Notes: a model not told the origin generated them from the letters alone. 64,000 nucleotides of DNA from CAVXEH01 sp963805645 (GCA_963805645.1 CAWDVA010000004.1:124001-188000), one strand, 5' to 3'; numbered from the stretch's first letter, positions 39,905-49,568 are shown. Translations and numbers: made by a program.

Positions 39905-42655
39905 ATGACCACTGAAACGCAGGCGCAGAACGCGCGACCCACCGACAAGGCAAGCGACATTCTGCGGGCCGGCTACCAGCCGCTCGCGGCCTTCTTCAAG
40001 CCCCGTGCGGTGGCCGTGGTGGGGGCGACCGAGAAGGCCGGCAGCGTCGGCCGGACGATCCTCACCAACCTGATCTCGTCGCCGTTCGGCGGCACCGTGT
40101 ACCCGGTCAACCCGAACCGGCCGAGCGTGCTGGGCATCCACAGCTATGCGTCCATTGGCGCCATCCCGGAGCCGGTGGACCTGGCGGTGATCGTCACCCC
40201 GCCGCCGACGGTGCCGGGGCTCATCGGCGAGTGTGCCGCGGCGGGCGTGCCGGCGGTGGTCGTCATCTCCGCGGGGTTCAAGGAGGTTGGCCCGGAGGGT
40301 GCCGAGCTCGAGCGCCAGGTCGTCGAGGTGGCCCGGGCCAACGGCGTGCGGGTCATCGGCCCCAACTGCCTGGGCGTGATGAGCCCCATCACCGGCCTCA
40401 ACGCCACGTTCGCGGCGGCCATGGCCCCCCAGGGTCACGTGGCCTTCGTGAGCCAGTCGGGTGCATTGCTCACCGCGGTTCTCGACTGGAGCCGCCAGGA
40501 GAAGGTGGGCTTCAGCTCGATCACCAGCCTGGGCTCGATGGCCGATGTCGGCTGGGGCGACATGATCATGCACCTCGGCAGCGACCTGAACACCGAGGCC
40601 ATCGTCATCTACATGGAGACCGTGGGGGATGCGCGGACCTTCCTGTCCGCGGCCCGCGAGGTGGCGCTCACCAAGCCCATCATCATCATGAAGCCGGGCC
40701 GCACCGCCGAGGCGGCCCGAGCCGCCGCCTCCCACACCGGCTCGCTCGCCGGGTCGGACGAGGTGCTCGATGCCGCGTTCCGCCGGGCGGGGGTTCTCCG
40801 TGCGGAGCGCATCGACGACCTGTTCTACCTTGCCGAGGTGCTCGGCAAGCAGCCGCGGCCCCAGGGGCGCCGGCTGACCATGGTGACCAACGCCGGCGGG
40901 CCCGGGGTCCTGGCCACCGACTCGCTGATCACCGGGGGCGGGGAGCTGACGGCTCTCACACCGGAGACGATCGAGGCCCTCAACGGCGTGCTGCCGCCCA
41001 CCTGGAGCCACGCGAATCCCATCGACATCATCGGCGACGCGCCGCCGGACCGGTACGCGGCCGCCCTCGAGATCGCGGCCGCGGATCCCGGATCGGATGG
41101 CCTGCTCGTGATCCTCACCCCGCAGGCCATGACCGATCCGACGCGCACCGCGCAGCAGCTCGTACCGTTCGCGAAGAGCACCGGCAAGCCGGTGATGGCC
41201 AGCTGGATGGGCGGCCTGGAGGTCGAGGCCGGGACCTCGATCCTGCGCGACGCCGGGATCGCCACCTTCCCGTACCCCGACAGCGCCACCCGCATGTTCA
41301 ACGATCTGTGGCGCTATTCCGAGGACCTGCGGGCCCTGTATGAGACGCCGTCGCTGCCGCGCGACGCGGAGAGCGCGCTCCATCGCGACCGCGCCCAGGC
41401 CATGGTCCGCGCCGCCTGCGAGGCGGGCCGCACCATCATGCCCGAGTCTGAGTCCAAGGAGCTCCTGGCGACCTACGGCATCCCCATCACCCCCATGCGG
41501 ATCGCGGAGTCGGAGGCCGATGCGGTGGCTGCCGCGGCCGATATCGGCTATCCAGTGGTGCTCAAGCTCTACTCGCACACGGTCACCCACAAGACGGATG
41601 TCGGCGGCGTCCAGCTGAACCTGCGCGATCCTGACGCGGTGCGGGCCGCATTCGGGGCCATCCAGCGGGCGGTCGCCGAGCGCCGCGGAGAGGAGCATTT
41701 CGAGGGGGTCACCGTCCAGCCCATGGTCGAGTGGAAGGGCTACGAGCTCATCGTGGGCAGCTCAATCGATGCCCAGTTCGGGCCGGTCCTCCTCTTCGGC
41801 CTGGGCGGGCAGCTCGTGGAGGTCTTCCGCGACCACGCCCTGGGGCTGCCGCCGCTGAACACGACCCTTGCCCGCCGCATGATGGAGCGCACCCGGATCT
41901 TCACCGCGCTGAAGGGCGTCCGTGGCAGGGCAGCCGTGGACCTGGACGCGCTGGCGCAGCTCCTCGTGCGCTTCAGCCAGATGGTCGTGGAGCTGCCGCG
42001 CATCGCCGAGGCGGAGATCAACCCGCTCCTCGCGTCCGAGGACGGTCTGCTCGCGCTCGACGCGCGGGTCATCCTCCACGCCCCGGAGATCCCGCGGGAG
42101 CAGCTTCCGCGTCCGGCCATCCGGCCGTATCCGCTCGAGTACGTGTCACCGTGGACCGCCCCCAGCGACGAGACGTTCCATATCCGGCCCATCCGACCGG
42201 AGGACGAGACCGCCATGGTCCGATTCCACCGGGACCTCTCCGCAGACACCGTCTACTCGCGGTACTTCGCCGCGATCGGCCTGGATCGACGGATCGCGCA
42301 CGACCGCCTGGTGCGAGTCTGCTTCGGGGACTACGAGCGGGAGCTTGCCCTCGTGGCGGAGCACGAGGACCCGACGAGCGGGGAGCGCGAGATCGCCGCG
42401 GTGGGGCGCCTGTCCAAGACGAATGCGCCGGGAACCGCGGAGTTCGCGATCCTGGTCGCAGACCGGTTCCAGCACCACGGGCTCGGGGCGGAGCTCCTGC
42501 GCCGGCTCGTCGCTGCCGGGCGGGACGAGGGTCTGAGGCGGATCGTGGCCGAGATGCTGCCGACCAACGGGGCCATGATCCGGATCAGCGAGAAGCTGGG
42601 CTTCGCCATCAGCCGCGGCGCGGACGAGGTGACCGCGGAGCTGCTCCTGGACTGA
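39905..42655 (+). CDS. NDP-forming acyl-CoA synthetase fused to a GNAT acetyltransferase (Pat/PatZ-like)
   Basis: About 916 residues from ATG 39905. Order of domains: CoA-binding (about 25-125, AVAVVGATEKAGSVGR), two succinyl-CoA-ligase-like domains with SHTGSLAGSDE holding His277, an ATP-grasp domain (about 480-715, VVLKLYSHTVTHKTDVGGV), and a C-terminal GNAT domain (about 755-916, IRPIRPEDE and VADRFQHHGLGAELL). This is the layout of the Pat/PatZ protein lysine acetyltransferases that inactivate acetyl-CoA synthetase. Unlike what I recall for E. coli PatZ, the ligase histidine position is kept here, so synthetase activity may also be present. It probably links acyl-CoA level to enzyme acetylation. 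Confidence 0.85.
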   Translation: MTTETQAQNARPTDKASDILRAGYQPLAAFFKPRAVAVVGATEKAGSVGRTILTNLISSPFGGTVYPVNPNRPSVLGIHSYASIGAIPEPVDLAVIVTPPPTVPGLIGECAAAGVPAVVVISAGFKEVGPEGAELERQVVEVARANGVRVIGPNCLGVMSPITGLNATFAAAMAPQGHVAFVSQSGALLTAVLDWSRQEKVGFSSITSLGSMADVGWGDMIMHLGSDLNTEAIVIYMETVGDARTFLSAAREVALTKPIIIMKPGRTAEAARAAASHTGSLAGSDEVLDAAFRRAGVLRAERIDDLFYLAEVLGKQPRPQGRRLTMVTNAGGPGVLATDSLITGGGELTALTPETIEALNGVLPPTWSHANPIDIIGDAPPDRYAAALEIAAADPGSDGLLVILTPQAMTDPTRTAQQLVPFAKSTGKPVMASWMGGLEVEAGTSILRDAGIATFPYPDSATRMFNDLWRYSEDLRALYETPSLPRDAESALHRDRAQAMVRAACEAGRTIMPESESKELLATYGIPITPMRIAESEADAVAAAADIGYPVVLKLYSHTVTHKTDVGGVQLNLRDPDAVRAAFGAIQRAVAERRGEEHFEGVTVQPMVEWKGYELIVGSSIDAQFGPVLLFGLGGQLVEVFRDHALGLPPLNTTLARRMMERTRIFTALKGVRGRAAVDLDALAQLLVRFSQMVVELPRIAEAEINPLLASEDGLLALDARVILHAPEIPREQLPRPAIRPYPLEYVSPWTAPSDETFHIRPIRPEDETAMVRFHRDLSADTVYSRYFAAIGLDRRIAHDRLVRVCFGDYERELALVAEHEDPTSGEREIAAVGRLSKTNAPGTAEFAILVADRFQHHGLGAELLRRLVAAGRDEGLRRIVAEMLPTNGAMIRISEKLGFAISRGADEVTAELLLD

Positions 42656-42685
42656 CCGGTCCCCGGCCCGCCCGGGGACCGGCTC

Positions 42686-43393
42686 TCACCGATCCGGCCG
42701 CGACGGGACTGCACGGCGCAGAACCTGGCAGGCATGCCGCGCATCGACGGCCATGCTCTGCGCGCCCATCGCCGACGCGAGGCCGGGCTCCGCGAGAATG
42801 GCTGCCCCGCCGACCACCACCTGGATGTCCGGGTCATGCCGTCGCAGGTCGCCGATCGTGGCGGCGGTGGCCTGCGACGATTCGCGGCAGGTGACGGAAA
42901 GGCCAACCAGCTGGGCGCTGCTGCCGATTGCCGCCTCCAGCACGAGGGCCTGTGAAGCAGGGGGATTCACGACGGTCACGGACCATCCGTCCCAGCGCAG
43001 GAAGTCCGCGACCATGCGAAGCCCTGCGTCATGGTGCCGTTCGCCCACAGCCGCGAGGACGACGTGGCCGAAGCGAGGCGGCGGCACGGAGGCGGAGGCG
43101 CCGAGCCGATCCAGCTGCGCCAGGACGACGGCGATTGCGCCATCTGCCCGCTCCGGGGTGATCACCCCTGCCCGCGCGCGCTCGCCGATGAGCCGCAGAG
43201 ACGGGGCGATCACGTCCAGGTAGGCGAAGCGGATGCCGACCCCGCGGTGCACCAGCCCGCTGCACACGTCGGACGCCAGGCTCCAGTCGTCAGCGAGCGC
43301 GGCAGAGAGAAGCGCCATGAAGGCATCGGGCGGCGCTGGGTTGCCCGGCGAATGCGGGCTGTGCCGATCTTGTGGCTGCGCGATGGCGATCAT
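42686..43393 (-). CDS. Cobalamin-binding-domain protein
   Basis: 235 residues from ATG 43393. A helical N-terminal part (about 20-110, FMALLSAALADDWSLASDVC and FAYLDVIAPSLRLIGERARAG) matches the B12-binding cap region. The following Rossmann-like part has VVLAAVGERHHDAGLRMVADFLRWDGW, the place of the DxHxxG cobalamin signature. Here the aspartate is replaced, giving RHHDAG, but the histidine and glycine remain. This E/R-x-H version occurs in B12-dependent light and redox sensors such as CarH and AerR-like proteins. No DNA-binding or catalytic domain is attached. It lies 41 nt behind the PAS-EAL gene, probably in one operon. Confidence 0.7.
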   Translation of the reverse strand: MIAIAQPQDRHSPHSPGNPAPPDAFMALLSAALADDWSLASDVCSGLVHRGVGIRFAYLDVIAPSLRLIGERARAGVITPERADGAIAVVLAQLDRLGASASVPPPRFGHVVLAAVGERHHDAGLRMVADFLRWDGWSVTVVNPPASQALVLEAAIGSSAQLVGLSVTCRESSQATAATIGDLRRHDPDIQVVVGGAAILAEPGLASAMGAQSMAVDARHACQVLRRAVPSRPDR

Positions 43394-43433
43394 GGCATCT
43401 ACTCCGGGTCCGGGCCCCTGGCCCAGCGCGTGT

Positions 43434-45656
43434 TCAGGCGATATCCAGCTCTGGTTCGGTTTCCCTGGCGCGTCGCGGCCGGGCGCGTCTTGGTTGACGG
43501 GCTGCGCGGGCGGCACGCGCCGATCTGGCCGGGTTGTCCGCGAAGGTGTCCGGACCCGCGGGGCGGCCATAGAGGTAGCCCTGGCCGTAGCGCACGCCAA
43601 GCCCGCGGAGGGCTTCATGCTCCGCGACGGTTTCGACCCCCTCGGCGATGATGCTGCAGTGGTTGGAGGCGGTGAAGTGCCCGAGGCCGGCAACCAGGCT
43701 CTTCCGCGCCGGGTCGCCATCCAGTCCTGCCACCAGCCACCGATCCAGCTTCACGAATGCGGGTTGGAGCTTCACGAGGTGACGCAGGCTGGCATACCCG
43801 GCGCCCATGTCGTCGACCGCCAGGCGGTCCGCCGCACCAAAACCGTCGAAGGCTGTCTTGAAGGCCGCGTAGTCCGTAACCTCCTCGTGCTCCGTCACCT
43901 CGATGACGAGCGGGCGGTCCGACCCACCCAGGACGGCCGCAAGGTCTCTGTGGGCAATGATCAGCGTCGGGGAGGCATTCACATTCAGCCAGGTTCCCGG
44001 CGGGAGATCCGCTCCAGCGGCGATGGAGGCACGCAGCGTTGCCAGCTCGAGCTCGGTCCCCATTCCAAGACGTGCTGCCTCGGCGAACCGGACGTCCGGC
44101 GCGACCCCATCGGTGAAGCGAGTGAGCGCCTCGAAGGCGACGGTCCGACCGCTCTCAATCTCGACGATTGGCTGAAAGACAGGATGAAAGGCGGTGTCCG
44201 TGATCATGCGCCGGATCCGACGCCGGGCACGGGTGCTGGCCGCCTCTTCGGCGAGGCGGGGTCCCATCAGGGCTCCCGCGATATCGGCGAATTCGCCGAG
44301 CGCGGGGAGCATGCTCGCCAGGGGCTGGGCGGACTCCGGAAGTGCGCTGCTGACGAAGAGCAGGCCGATCAGCTTGTCTCGGTCGCGCACCGGGGCGTAC
44401 CCGGTGGACTTGACGCCCAGTTGGCCGAGGAGCTCGTTGTAGGGATGTCGGAGCTGGTCATGCCACGCCTCGGTCCACGCGCCCTTTCGGGCGTGATTGC
44501 GCAGGTACGTGGTCCGGGTGCGTGACAGAGGAGCGAGGAGGGGCGTGGACCGACCGGCAACGGTGATGCCGTACGGTGCGGCGCGACCGTTCGGATCGAA
44601 GATGAAGAGGCCGGCAGTGGCCAGGGATGAGAAGCTCGCGACCTGGAGGCAGATGGCCTCGGCGGTTGCCTTGGGCGTCGCACGAGCGTCCATCGCCCGG
44701 ATCGCGCTCGCGACCATGACCCGTTCGCGGAGCTGCTGTCGTGCGTGGTCCTCCAGGCGCCGCTCCTCGGTGACGTCGCGCTTGACCGCCACGTACCCCG
44801 TGATCGTTCCCCCGGAATCCCGCATCGGAGAGATGACCTCCTGTTCCAGGAGGGGGGTGCCGTCCTTGCGAAGATTGGTGAATTCGCCGGCCCAATGCTC
44901 GCCCGCGGCCAGGGCCGTCCGCATGGCCGCGTACAACGAGGGGAATGCCATACCACCGTGGAGGATGCTGGACTTCTGACCGATCACCTCGGCGCGCGCG
45001 TAGCCGGAGATTCGCTCGAATGCGGGGTTGACGTACTCGATGAGGCCGTCGAGTCCGGTGATGACCACCGACTCGCCCGCATACTCGACCGCCGCGCCAA
45101 GGCGTTCGAGGAGCGCCTCGCCGGCATGAGCTGCCGTGATGTCGGTGCTCGTGTCGATGAAGCCGATGGAGGCTCCGGCCTCGTCGCGCATCAGACCGGT
45201 GTGGGCCATGACCCAGACGGGTTTCCCGTCCTTGTTCCGGGCGGACCGCTCGCCAACCAGGTCGAGGCCGGCCGCGATCGCTTCCGCAGTCTCGCTGTAT
45301 GCATCCTGCGGCTCGCCGTAGATGGTGAAGATCGAGTTGCCGAGCATCTCGGAGGCGTCGTAGCCAAAGATCTGCGTTGCGCCGTCGTTCCAGTGGGTGA
45401 TCTGACCCGAGAGGTCTGTGACGATGATCCCTCCACGGATGTTGGCGAGGATGCTGGCCTGGAGCCTGAGGAGCACGTCCGACTTGCGGAGATCGGTCAC
45501 ATCGGCATCGACGCCCACGATCCGCGCCTGATCCCGGGAGGACGCGTCCGCGTCAGCGCCGTGCCTCGGGGGCTGCTCGGCCCTGCGCGGGTTCAGCGGA
45601 ACGGGACCCGACCGCCGGGCCGACGTCAACGTTGTCGGTGTGCGGTTGTTCGCCAT
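43434..45656 (-). CDS. PAS-PAS-GAF-EAL protein, predicted cyclic-di-GMP phosphodiesterase
   Basis: 740 residues from ATG 45656. Two PAS/PAC units (about 62-180 and 185-305), a GAF-like region (about 320-465) and an EAL domain (about 485-725). The EAL signature reads AFEALTRF, followed by WLNVNASP, VIEVTEHE, VDDMGAGYASLRHL, FVKLDRWL and IIAEGVETVAEHEAL with QGYLYGRP. All metal and catalytic positions that I can check are present, so hydrolysis of c-di-GMP is likely. The first 60 residues include RIVGVDADVTDLRK, which looks like the tail of another PAC domain, so an N-terminal sensor may have been lost. No membrane helix is seen. Upstream 45657-45945 holds no gene I can support. Confidence 0.86.
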   Translation of the reverse strand: MANNRTPTTLTSARRSGPVPLNPRRAEQPPRHGADADASSRDQARIVGVDADVTDLRKSDVLLRLQASILANIRGGIIVTDLSGQITHWNDGATQIFGYDASEMLGNSIFTIYGEPQDAYSETAEAIAAGLDLVGERSARNKDGKPVWVMAHTGLMRDEAGASIGFIDTSTDITAAHAGEALLERLGAAVEYAGESVVITGLDGLIEYVNPAFERISGYARAEVIGQKSSILHGGMAFPSLYAAMRTALAAGEHWAGEFTNLRKDGTPLLEQEVISPMRDSGGTITGYVAVKRDVTEERRLEDHARQQLRERVMVASAIRAMDARATPKATAEAICLQVASFSSLATAGLFIFDPNGRAAPYGITVAGRSTPLLAPLSRTRTTYLRNHARKGAWTEAWHDQLRHPYNELLGQLGVKSTGYAPVRDRDKLIGLLFVSSALPESAQPLASMLPALGEFADIAGALMGPRLAEEAASTRARRRIRRMITDTAFHPVFQPIVEIESGRTVAFEALTRFTDGVAPDVRFAEAARLGMGTELELATLRASIAAGADLPPGTWLNVNASPTLIIAHRDLAAVLGGSDRPLVIEVTEHEEVTDYAAFKTAFDGFGAADRLAVDDMGAGYASLRHLVKLQPAFVKLDRWLVAGLDGDPARKSLVAGLGHFTASNHCSIIAEGVETVAEHEALRGLGVRYGQGYLYGRPAGPDTFADNPARSARAARAARQPRRARPRRARETEPELDIA

Positions 45657-45945
45657 TCCCCTCGCCCGACGCCATGCGCCTTGTCTGGAGTGTCGGCTGG
45701 ACCTCAGCTATGGCAGCCGCGCGTGCAGGGCTCCCTCCGTGGCTGAACGAGGCAGACGACCACAGTGCTCCTCCGGGCGGGGCTGTCAACCACGGAATCG
45801 TCATCTTCCGGCGTCTCGAACCCGGCCGGAACGGCACGGCGCAGCCGGCTGGAGATGAGCGGACGGGGCGCGACGGGGGCCCGGACGTACCCCCCTGCAG
45901 GGTCCTCCGTCGCTCGCCTCCGGTGCTGCCCGGCGGTGCCCGGGA

Positions 45946-46527
45946 TCAGCGCCGCGCGGAGCGGCGTCGCCGGCCGATCATCGCCAGGAGCCCGACCAGG
46001 CCCAGGAGCCCGCCCAGAACACCCATCGCCCCGGCCCGACCCACCATGACCCGGCCGCCCTCGGCGACCTCGATCTGCCCTCCCAGGGCGAAGATCGCCA
46101 GGCCGCCCTTGCCGATGCGGATGCGTCGCCCGATGGCGATGCCGCTCCCGGCCTGCTCCATCTGGACCAGCCCGCCGGAGACCACCGCCTGGGCGCCGCC
46201 CTGGGTGAGCGTGACGTTCTCGCCGGCGACCACGACCCCCGCGCCGCCCTGCCGGAGGTCGATGTCTCCGCCGGCGAAGACGCTGCGCGCCGCGGTGCGG
46301 GTGAGCTTGACGTCGTCGTTGGCCAGGACCGCCCCCACGAGAGCGTTCCGCATGTCCACCTGGTAGCCGCGCACCAGCGCGGCGGCGGTGATCAGCGAGC
46401 GGCGACCGTCGTGGTCACCGAGCTCATCTGCGACGAGGGTCTCCGCCTCCCGCCCGAGCGTCGCGTCCTCTGCCTCCTTCTCCGCCTCTTCGAGCGTCTC
46501 GTCGGGGCGAAGCTCCTTCTCGATCAT
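45946..46527 (-). CDS. Predicted beta-solenoid protein with C-terminal membrane anchor
   Basis: 193 residues from ATG 46527. A very acidic start of about 40 residues (DETLEEAEKEAEDATLGREAE) is followed by about six imperfect repeats of roughly 18-20 residues (ALVGAVLANDDVKLTR, SVFAGGDIDLRQGGAG, VVVAGENVTLTQGGAQ, AVVSGGLVQMEQAGSG, IAIGRRIRIGKGG). Alternating small/hydrophobic residues suggest a narrow right-handed beta-helix, as in bactofilin-like or pentapeptide-type solenoids. It ends in a hydrophobic helix (GVLGGLLGLVGLLAMI) and a basic tail, so it is probably tail-anchored with the solenoid in the cytoplasm. I do not recognise a named family. Confidence 0.65.
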   Translation of the reverse strand: MIEKELRPDETLEEAEKEAEDATLGREAETLVADELGDHDGRRSLITAAALVRGYQVDMRNALVGAVLANDDVKLTRTAARSVFAGGDIDLRQGGAGVVVAGENVTLTQGGAQAVVSGGLVQMEQAGSGIAIGRRIRIGKGGLAIFALGGQIEVAEGGRVMVGRAGAMGVLGGLLGLVGLLAMIGRRRRSARR

Positions 46528-46712
46528 CGCACCTGTCTCCCTGGTGGATATGGCGCGAGTCTGCCCGGGTTCGGGACCGTGGGCCAGTGCCGGTGGACCC
46601 GTTCGGCGTGGGCCGCGCGGCGCGACGGGTCAGCACCCGAAGCGCATGAGGAGACCCAGGAGCACCGCGGACGGCGACCGTCGGCAGGCTGTGCCGGATG
46701 CGCCCGGGGCGA

Positions 46713-47147
46713 TCAGGCGGGCAGCGGCATCGTGTAGACCACGCACTCACCGCGCAGGACCTCGGTGCCATCCGCGCGCCGTGCCACGCACCGCAGGCGG
46801 GTGATCGGCTTGTCCGGGCGTGCTTCGAGCACCTCCGCCTCCGCGGTGACCGTGTCACCAATGAACACGGGAGCGGGGTAGTCCCACTCCTGGTGCAGGA
46901 AGACGCTGCCCGGTCCCGGAAGCTTCATGGCCACCAGGGCGTTGAAGAGCCCCGTCGTCAGCCCGCCCTGGACCACCAGGCCGCCGAAGCGTGTCGCTGC
47001 GGCCAGGTCCGCGTCGAAATGGATGGGGTTGCGGTCGCCGGTGATGGTGGCGTAGGCCTCCACGTCGGCCACGGTGATGGTGCGCGTCCAGGTGGCGCGG
47101 TCGCCAACCGCGGGTGGCTGCCAGGCAGCAGGTGATGCGTTCGTCAT
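46713..47147 (-). CDS. MaoC-like (R)-specific enoyl-CoA hydratase family protein
   Basis: 144 residues from ATG 47147. The single-hotdog MaoC pattern: TITVADVEAYATITGDRNPIHFD, where GD-x-NPIH holds the hydratase Asp and His, then FGGLVVQGGLTTGLFNALVAM and QEWDYPAPVFIGDTVTAEAEV. Family members hydrate trans-2-enoyl-CoA in fatty acid or polyhydroxyalkanoate metabolism. No pathway genes adjoin it; it is divergent from typA across 126 nt. Upstream of the preceding gene, 46528-46712 shows nothing else. Confidence 0.85.
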   Translation of the reverse strand: MTNASPAAWQPPAVGDRATWTRTITVADVEAYATITGDRNPIHFDADLAAATRFGGLVVQGGLTTGLFNALVAMKLPGPGSVFLHQEWDYPAPVFIGDTVTAEAEVLEARPDKPITRLRCVARRADGTEVLRGECVVYTMPLPA

Positions 47148-47273
47148 CGACGCATGATCGCGCGCGTGGTCAATGCAGGGTGACGCGGGGCCGGGACGGA
47201 TGGGGGGCCTCCGGCGCCGACCTGCTATCGTCAGGCTCCATCCCACCGGAGCCTGCGTGGACCCACTGCACCC

Positions 47274-49163
47274 ATGACGACCATCTCCCGCGCTTCCGCG
47301 CCGGCGCCGGCGCCGGCTGTCAGGTCCGACATCCGCAACATCGCAATCGTCGCGCACGTGGACCACGGCAAGACCACGCTGGTCGATGCCATGCTGCGGC
47401 AGACGGGCACCTTCCGCTCCAACGCCGTGCTGGTCGATCGCGTGCTCGACTCCGGCGAGCTCGAGCGCGAGAAGGGCATCACGATCCTTGCCAAGCAGAC
47501 GACGGTCGACTATCGCGGGATCCACCTCAACATCATCGACACCCCCGGCCACGCCGACTTCGGCGGCGAGGTGGAGCGGGGCCTGCTCATGGTTGACGCG
47601 GTCCTCCTGCTGGTGGATGCCGCGGAGGGCCCGCTGCCCCAGACCCGCTATGTGCTCAAGAAGGCCATGGGCCTGGGACTCCCCGTGGTGGTGGCGGTCA
47701 ACAAGGTGGACAGGAGCGACGCGCGCCCGGCCGAGGTGCTCGACGACATCTACGAGCTGTTCATCAACCTGGGTGCCAGCGACAGCCAGATCGACTTCCC
47801 GGTGGTCTACACCGTGGGCAAGCGTGGCGAGGCATCCCTCGCGCCCGATGCTCCTGGCCGGGACCTGACGCCGCTCCTCGACCTGCTCGTGGCCGTCACC
47901 CCGGCGCCCACCTACACCCCCGGGCACCCGCTGCAGATGCTGGTCACCAACCTCTCCGCCTCCGACTACGTGGGGCGCATGGCCGTGGGCCGCATCTGGA
48001 ACGGGACCGTCCGGGTCGGGCAGCGGATCAGCATCGTGCGCGAGGAGGCGGACGAGACCGATGGCACCGTCACCCCGGGGCGGCGCGTGGTCCTCTCCGG
48101 GACTGTCACCAGCCTGCAGACCGCCCACGGCATCGAGCGTGTCGACATGGCCGAGGCCGGCCCCGGCGACATCGTGTCCGTCGCCGGAATCCCCGAGGTG
48201 ACCATTGGCGACACGATCACCGATCCCGCCGATCCGCGGCCTCTCCCGCGTCTGGACGTGGACACGCCCACGCTGCGGATGACGTTCTCCGTGAACTCGA
48301 GCCCGCTGGCCGGGCGCGACGGCACGCTGCTGACCTCGCGGCAGATCAAGACCCGGCTGGAGCGCGAGGTGCTGGGCAACGTCAGCATCGAGGTGCGGCC
48401 CATCGAGGGCGGGGAGTCGTTCGACGTCCGCGGTCGGGGAGAGCTGCAGCTGGCGATCCTCATCGAGCAGATGCGCCGCGAGGGATTTGAGCTGACCGTC
48501 TCCCGACCCGAGGTCATCGAGCGCGTGGTCGACGGGGTCCGGGAGGAGCCATACGAGCGGATCACCGTGGACGTCCCGCCCGACTACATCGGCGTGGTGC
48601 AGCAGGGGCTGGCGCCGCGCAAGGCGCGCATGGAGCAGATGTCCACCGATGCCGACGGGCGGGTGCGCATGGAATTCGTGATTCCCTCCCGCGGGCTCAT
48701 CGGGTACCGCGGCCAGCTCCTGACCGATACCCGCGGCACGGCGCTCATGCACCAGATCTCCGAGGGCTACGGGCCGTGGGCCGGCGAGGTCACCCACCGG
48801 ACCAGCGGCGTCCTCGTCGCGGACCGGGCCGGCGAGAGCCGCGCCTACGCCCTGTCGAGCCTGATCGAGCGCGGCGAGCTGTTCATCGGTCCCTCCGTGG
48901 AGGTCTACGAGGGGATGATCATTGGCGAGAGCGCCCGGCCGGGCGACATGAACGTCAACCCCACCAAGTCCAAGAAGCTGTCGAAGATGCGGACCCAGGC
49001 CACGGACGGGGACTACCGGATCCCCACCCCGCCGCGGGTCCACACCCTCGAGTCCGCCATCGAGTTCATCGCCGCGGACGAGCTGGTGGAGGTGACGCCC
49101 ACCGCGCTGCGCCTGCGCAAGCGGGTCCTTTCGGCGCATGGCCGCCGGCCTTCGCTGTCGTAG
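47274..49163 (+). CDS. typA: Ribosome-associated GTPase TypA/BipA
   Basis: 629 residues. The GTPase domain has IVAHVDHGKTTLVDAMLRQTG (G1), ELEREKGITILAK (G2 region), IDTPGHADFGGEV (G3) and VVVAVNKVDRSDARP (G4). It is followed by an EF-G-like domain II and domain III (RGRGELQLAILIEQMRREGFEL), domain V, and the BipA-specific C-terminal domain (SRGLIGYRGQLLTDTRGTAL and GDMNVNPTKSKKLSKMRTQ). It assists 50S assembly and translation under stress or cold. TATCGT near 47224 may be its -10, giving a leader of about 40 nt. Confidence 0.95.
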   Translation: MTTISRASAPAPAPAVRSDIRNIAIVAHVDHGKTTLVDAMLRQTGTFRSNAVLVDRVLDSGELEREKGITILAKQTTVDYRGIHLNIIDTPGHADFGGEVERGLLMVDAVLLLVDAAEGPLPQTRYVLKKAMGLGLPVVVAVNKVDRSDARPAEVLDDIYELFINLGASDSQIDFPVVYTVGKRGEASLAPDAPGRDLTPLLDLLVAVTPAPTYTPGHPLQMLVTNLSASDYVGRMAVGRIWNGTVRVGQRISIVREEADETDGTVTPGRRVVLSGTVTSLQTAHGIERVDMAEAGPGDIVSVAGIPEVTIGDTITDPADPRPLPRLDVDTPTLRMTFSVNSSPLAGRDGTLLTSRQIKTRLEREVLGNVSIEVRPIEGGESFDVRGRGELQLAILIEQMRREGFELTVSRPEVIERVVDGVREEPYERITVDVPPDYIGVVQQGLAPRKARMEQMSTDADGRVRMEFVIPSRGLIGYRGQLLTDTRGTALMHQISEGYGPWAGEVTHRTSGVLVADRAGESRAYALSSLIERGELFIGPSVEVYEGMIIGESARPGDMNVNPTKSKKLSKMRTQATDGDYRIPTPPRVHTLESAIEFIAADELVEVTPTALRLRKRVLSAHGRRPSLS

Positions 49164-49190
49164 GCATCGAACGCCCAAGGAGGAGCACGA

Positions 49191-49568
49191 ATGCGAATCG
49201 CACACTCGGACGGGGTCCCGTCCCAGCCCGCCGACGCCAGCCACTTCAATGGGTCCGTCCAGATGCGCAACCTGGGTGCGGTGGAGGCCCCTCGCGGGTC
49301 CGCCCTGATCGTGACCTTCGCGGCAGGCGCCCGGACGCACTGGCATCGCCACCCGGATGGTCAGCTGCTGTACGGCATCGATGGTGCGGGTCACGTTGGC
49401 ACCCGCGACGGAGAGACCGTCGACATCGGTCCCGGTGATCTCGTCTACGCCCCGCCGGGGGAGGTCCACTGGCACGGCGCATCGGCCGATGCTGCGCTCA
49501 CCCACCTGGCGCTCTCGTTCGGCGACACCGAGTGGCTGGGGGAGTCGCCCGACGTCGATGGCGGATGA
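49191..49568 (+). CDS. Single-domain cupin protein
   Basis: 125 residues, ATG behind AAGGAGGAG. The two cupin motifs are clear: RTHWHRHPDGQLLYGIDGAG (motif 1, with His-x-His and a Gln in place of the usual Glu spacing) and GDLVYAPPGEVHWHGA (motif 2, with the third metal His). Such proteins are isomerases, dioxygenases or small-ligand binders similar to the YhhW/TraY-type cupins near carboxymuconolactone decarboxylases; the function is not predictable here. It lies 27 nt behind typA and may be cotranscribed. Confidence 0.82.
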   Translation: MRIAHSDGVPSQPADASHFNGSVQMRNLGAVEAPRGSALIVTFAAGARTHWHRHPDGQLLYGIDGAGHVGTRDGETVDIGPGDLVYAPPGEVHWHGASADAALTHLALSFGDTEWLGESPDVDGG

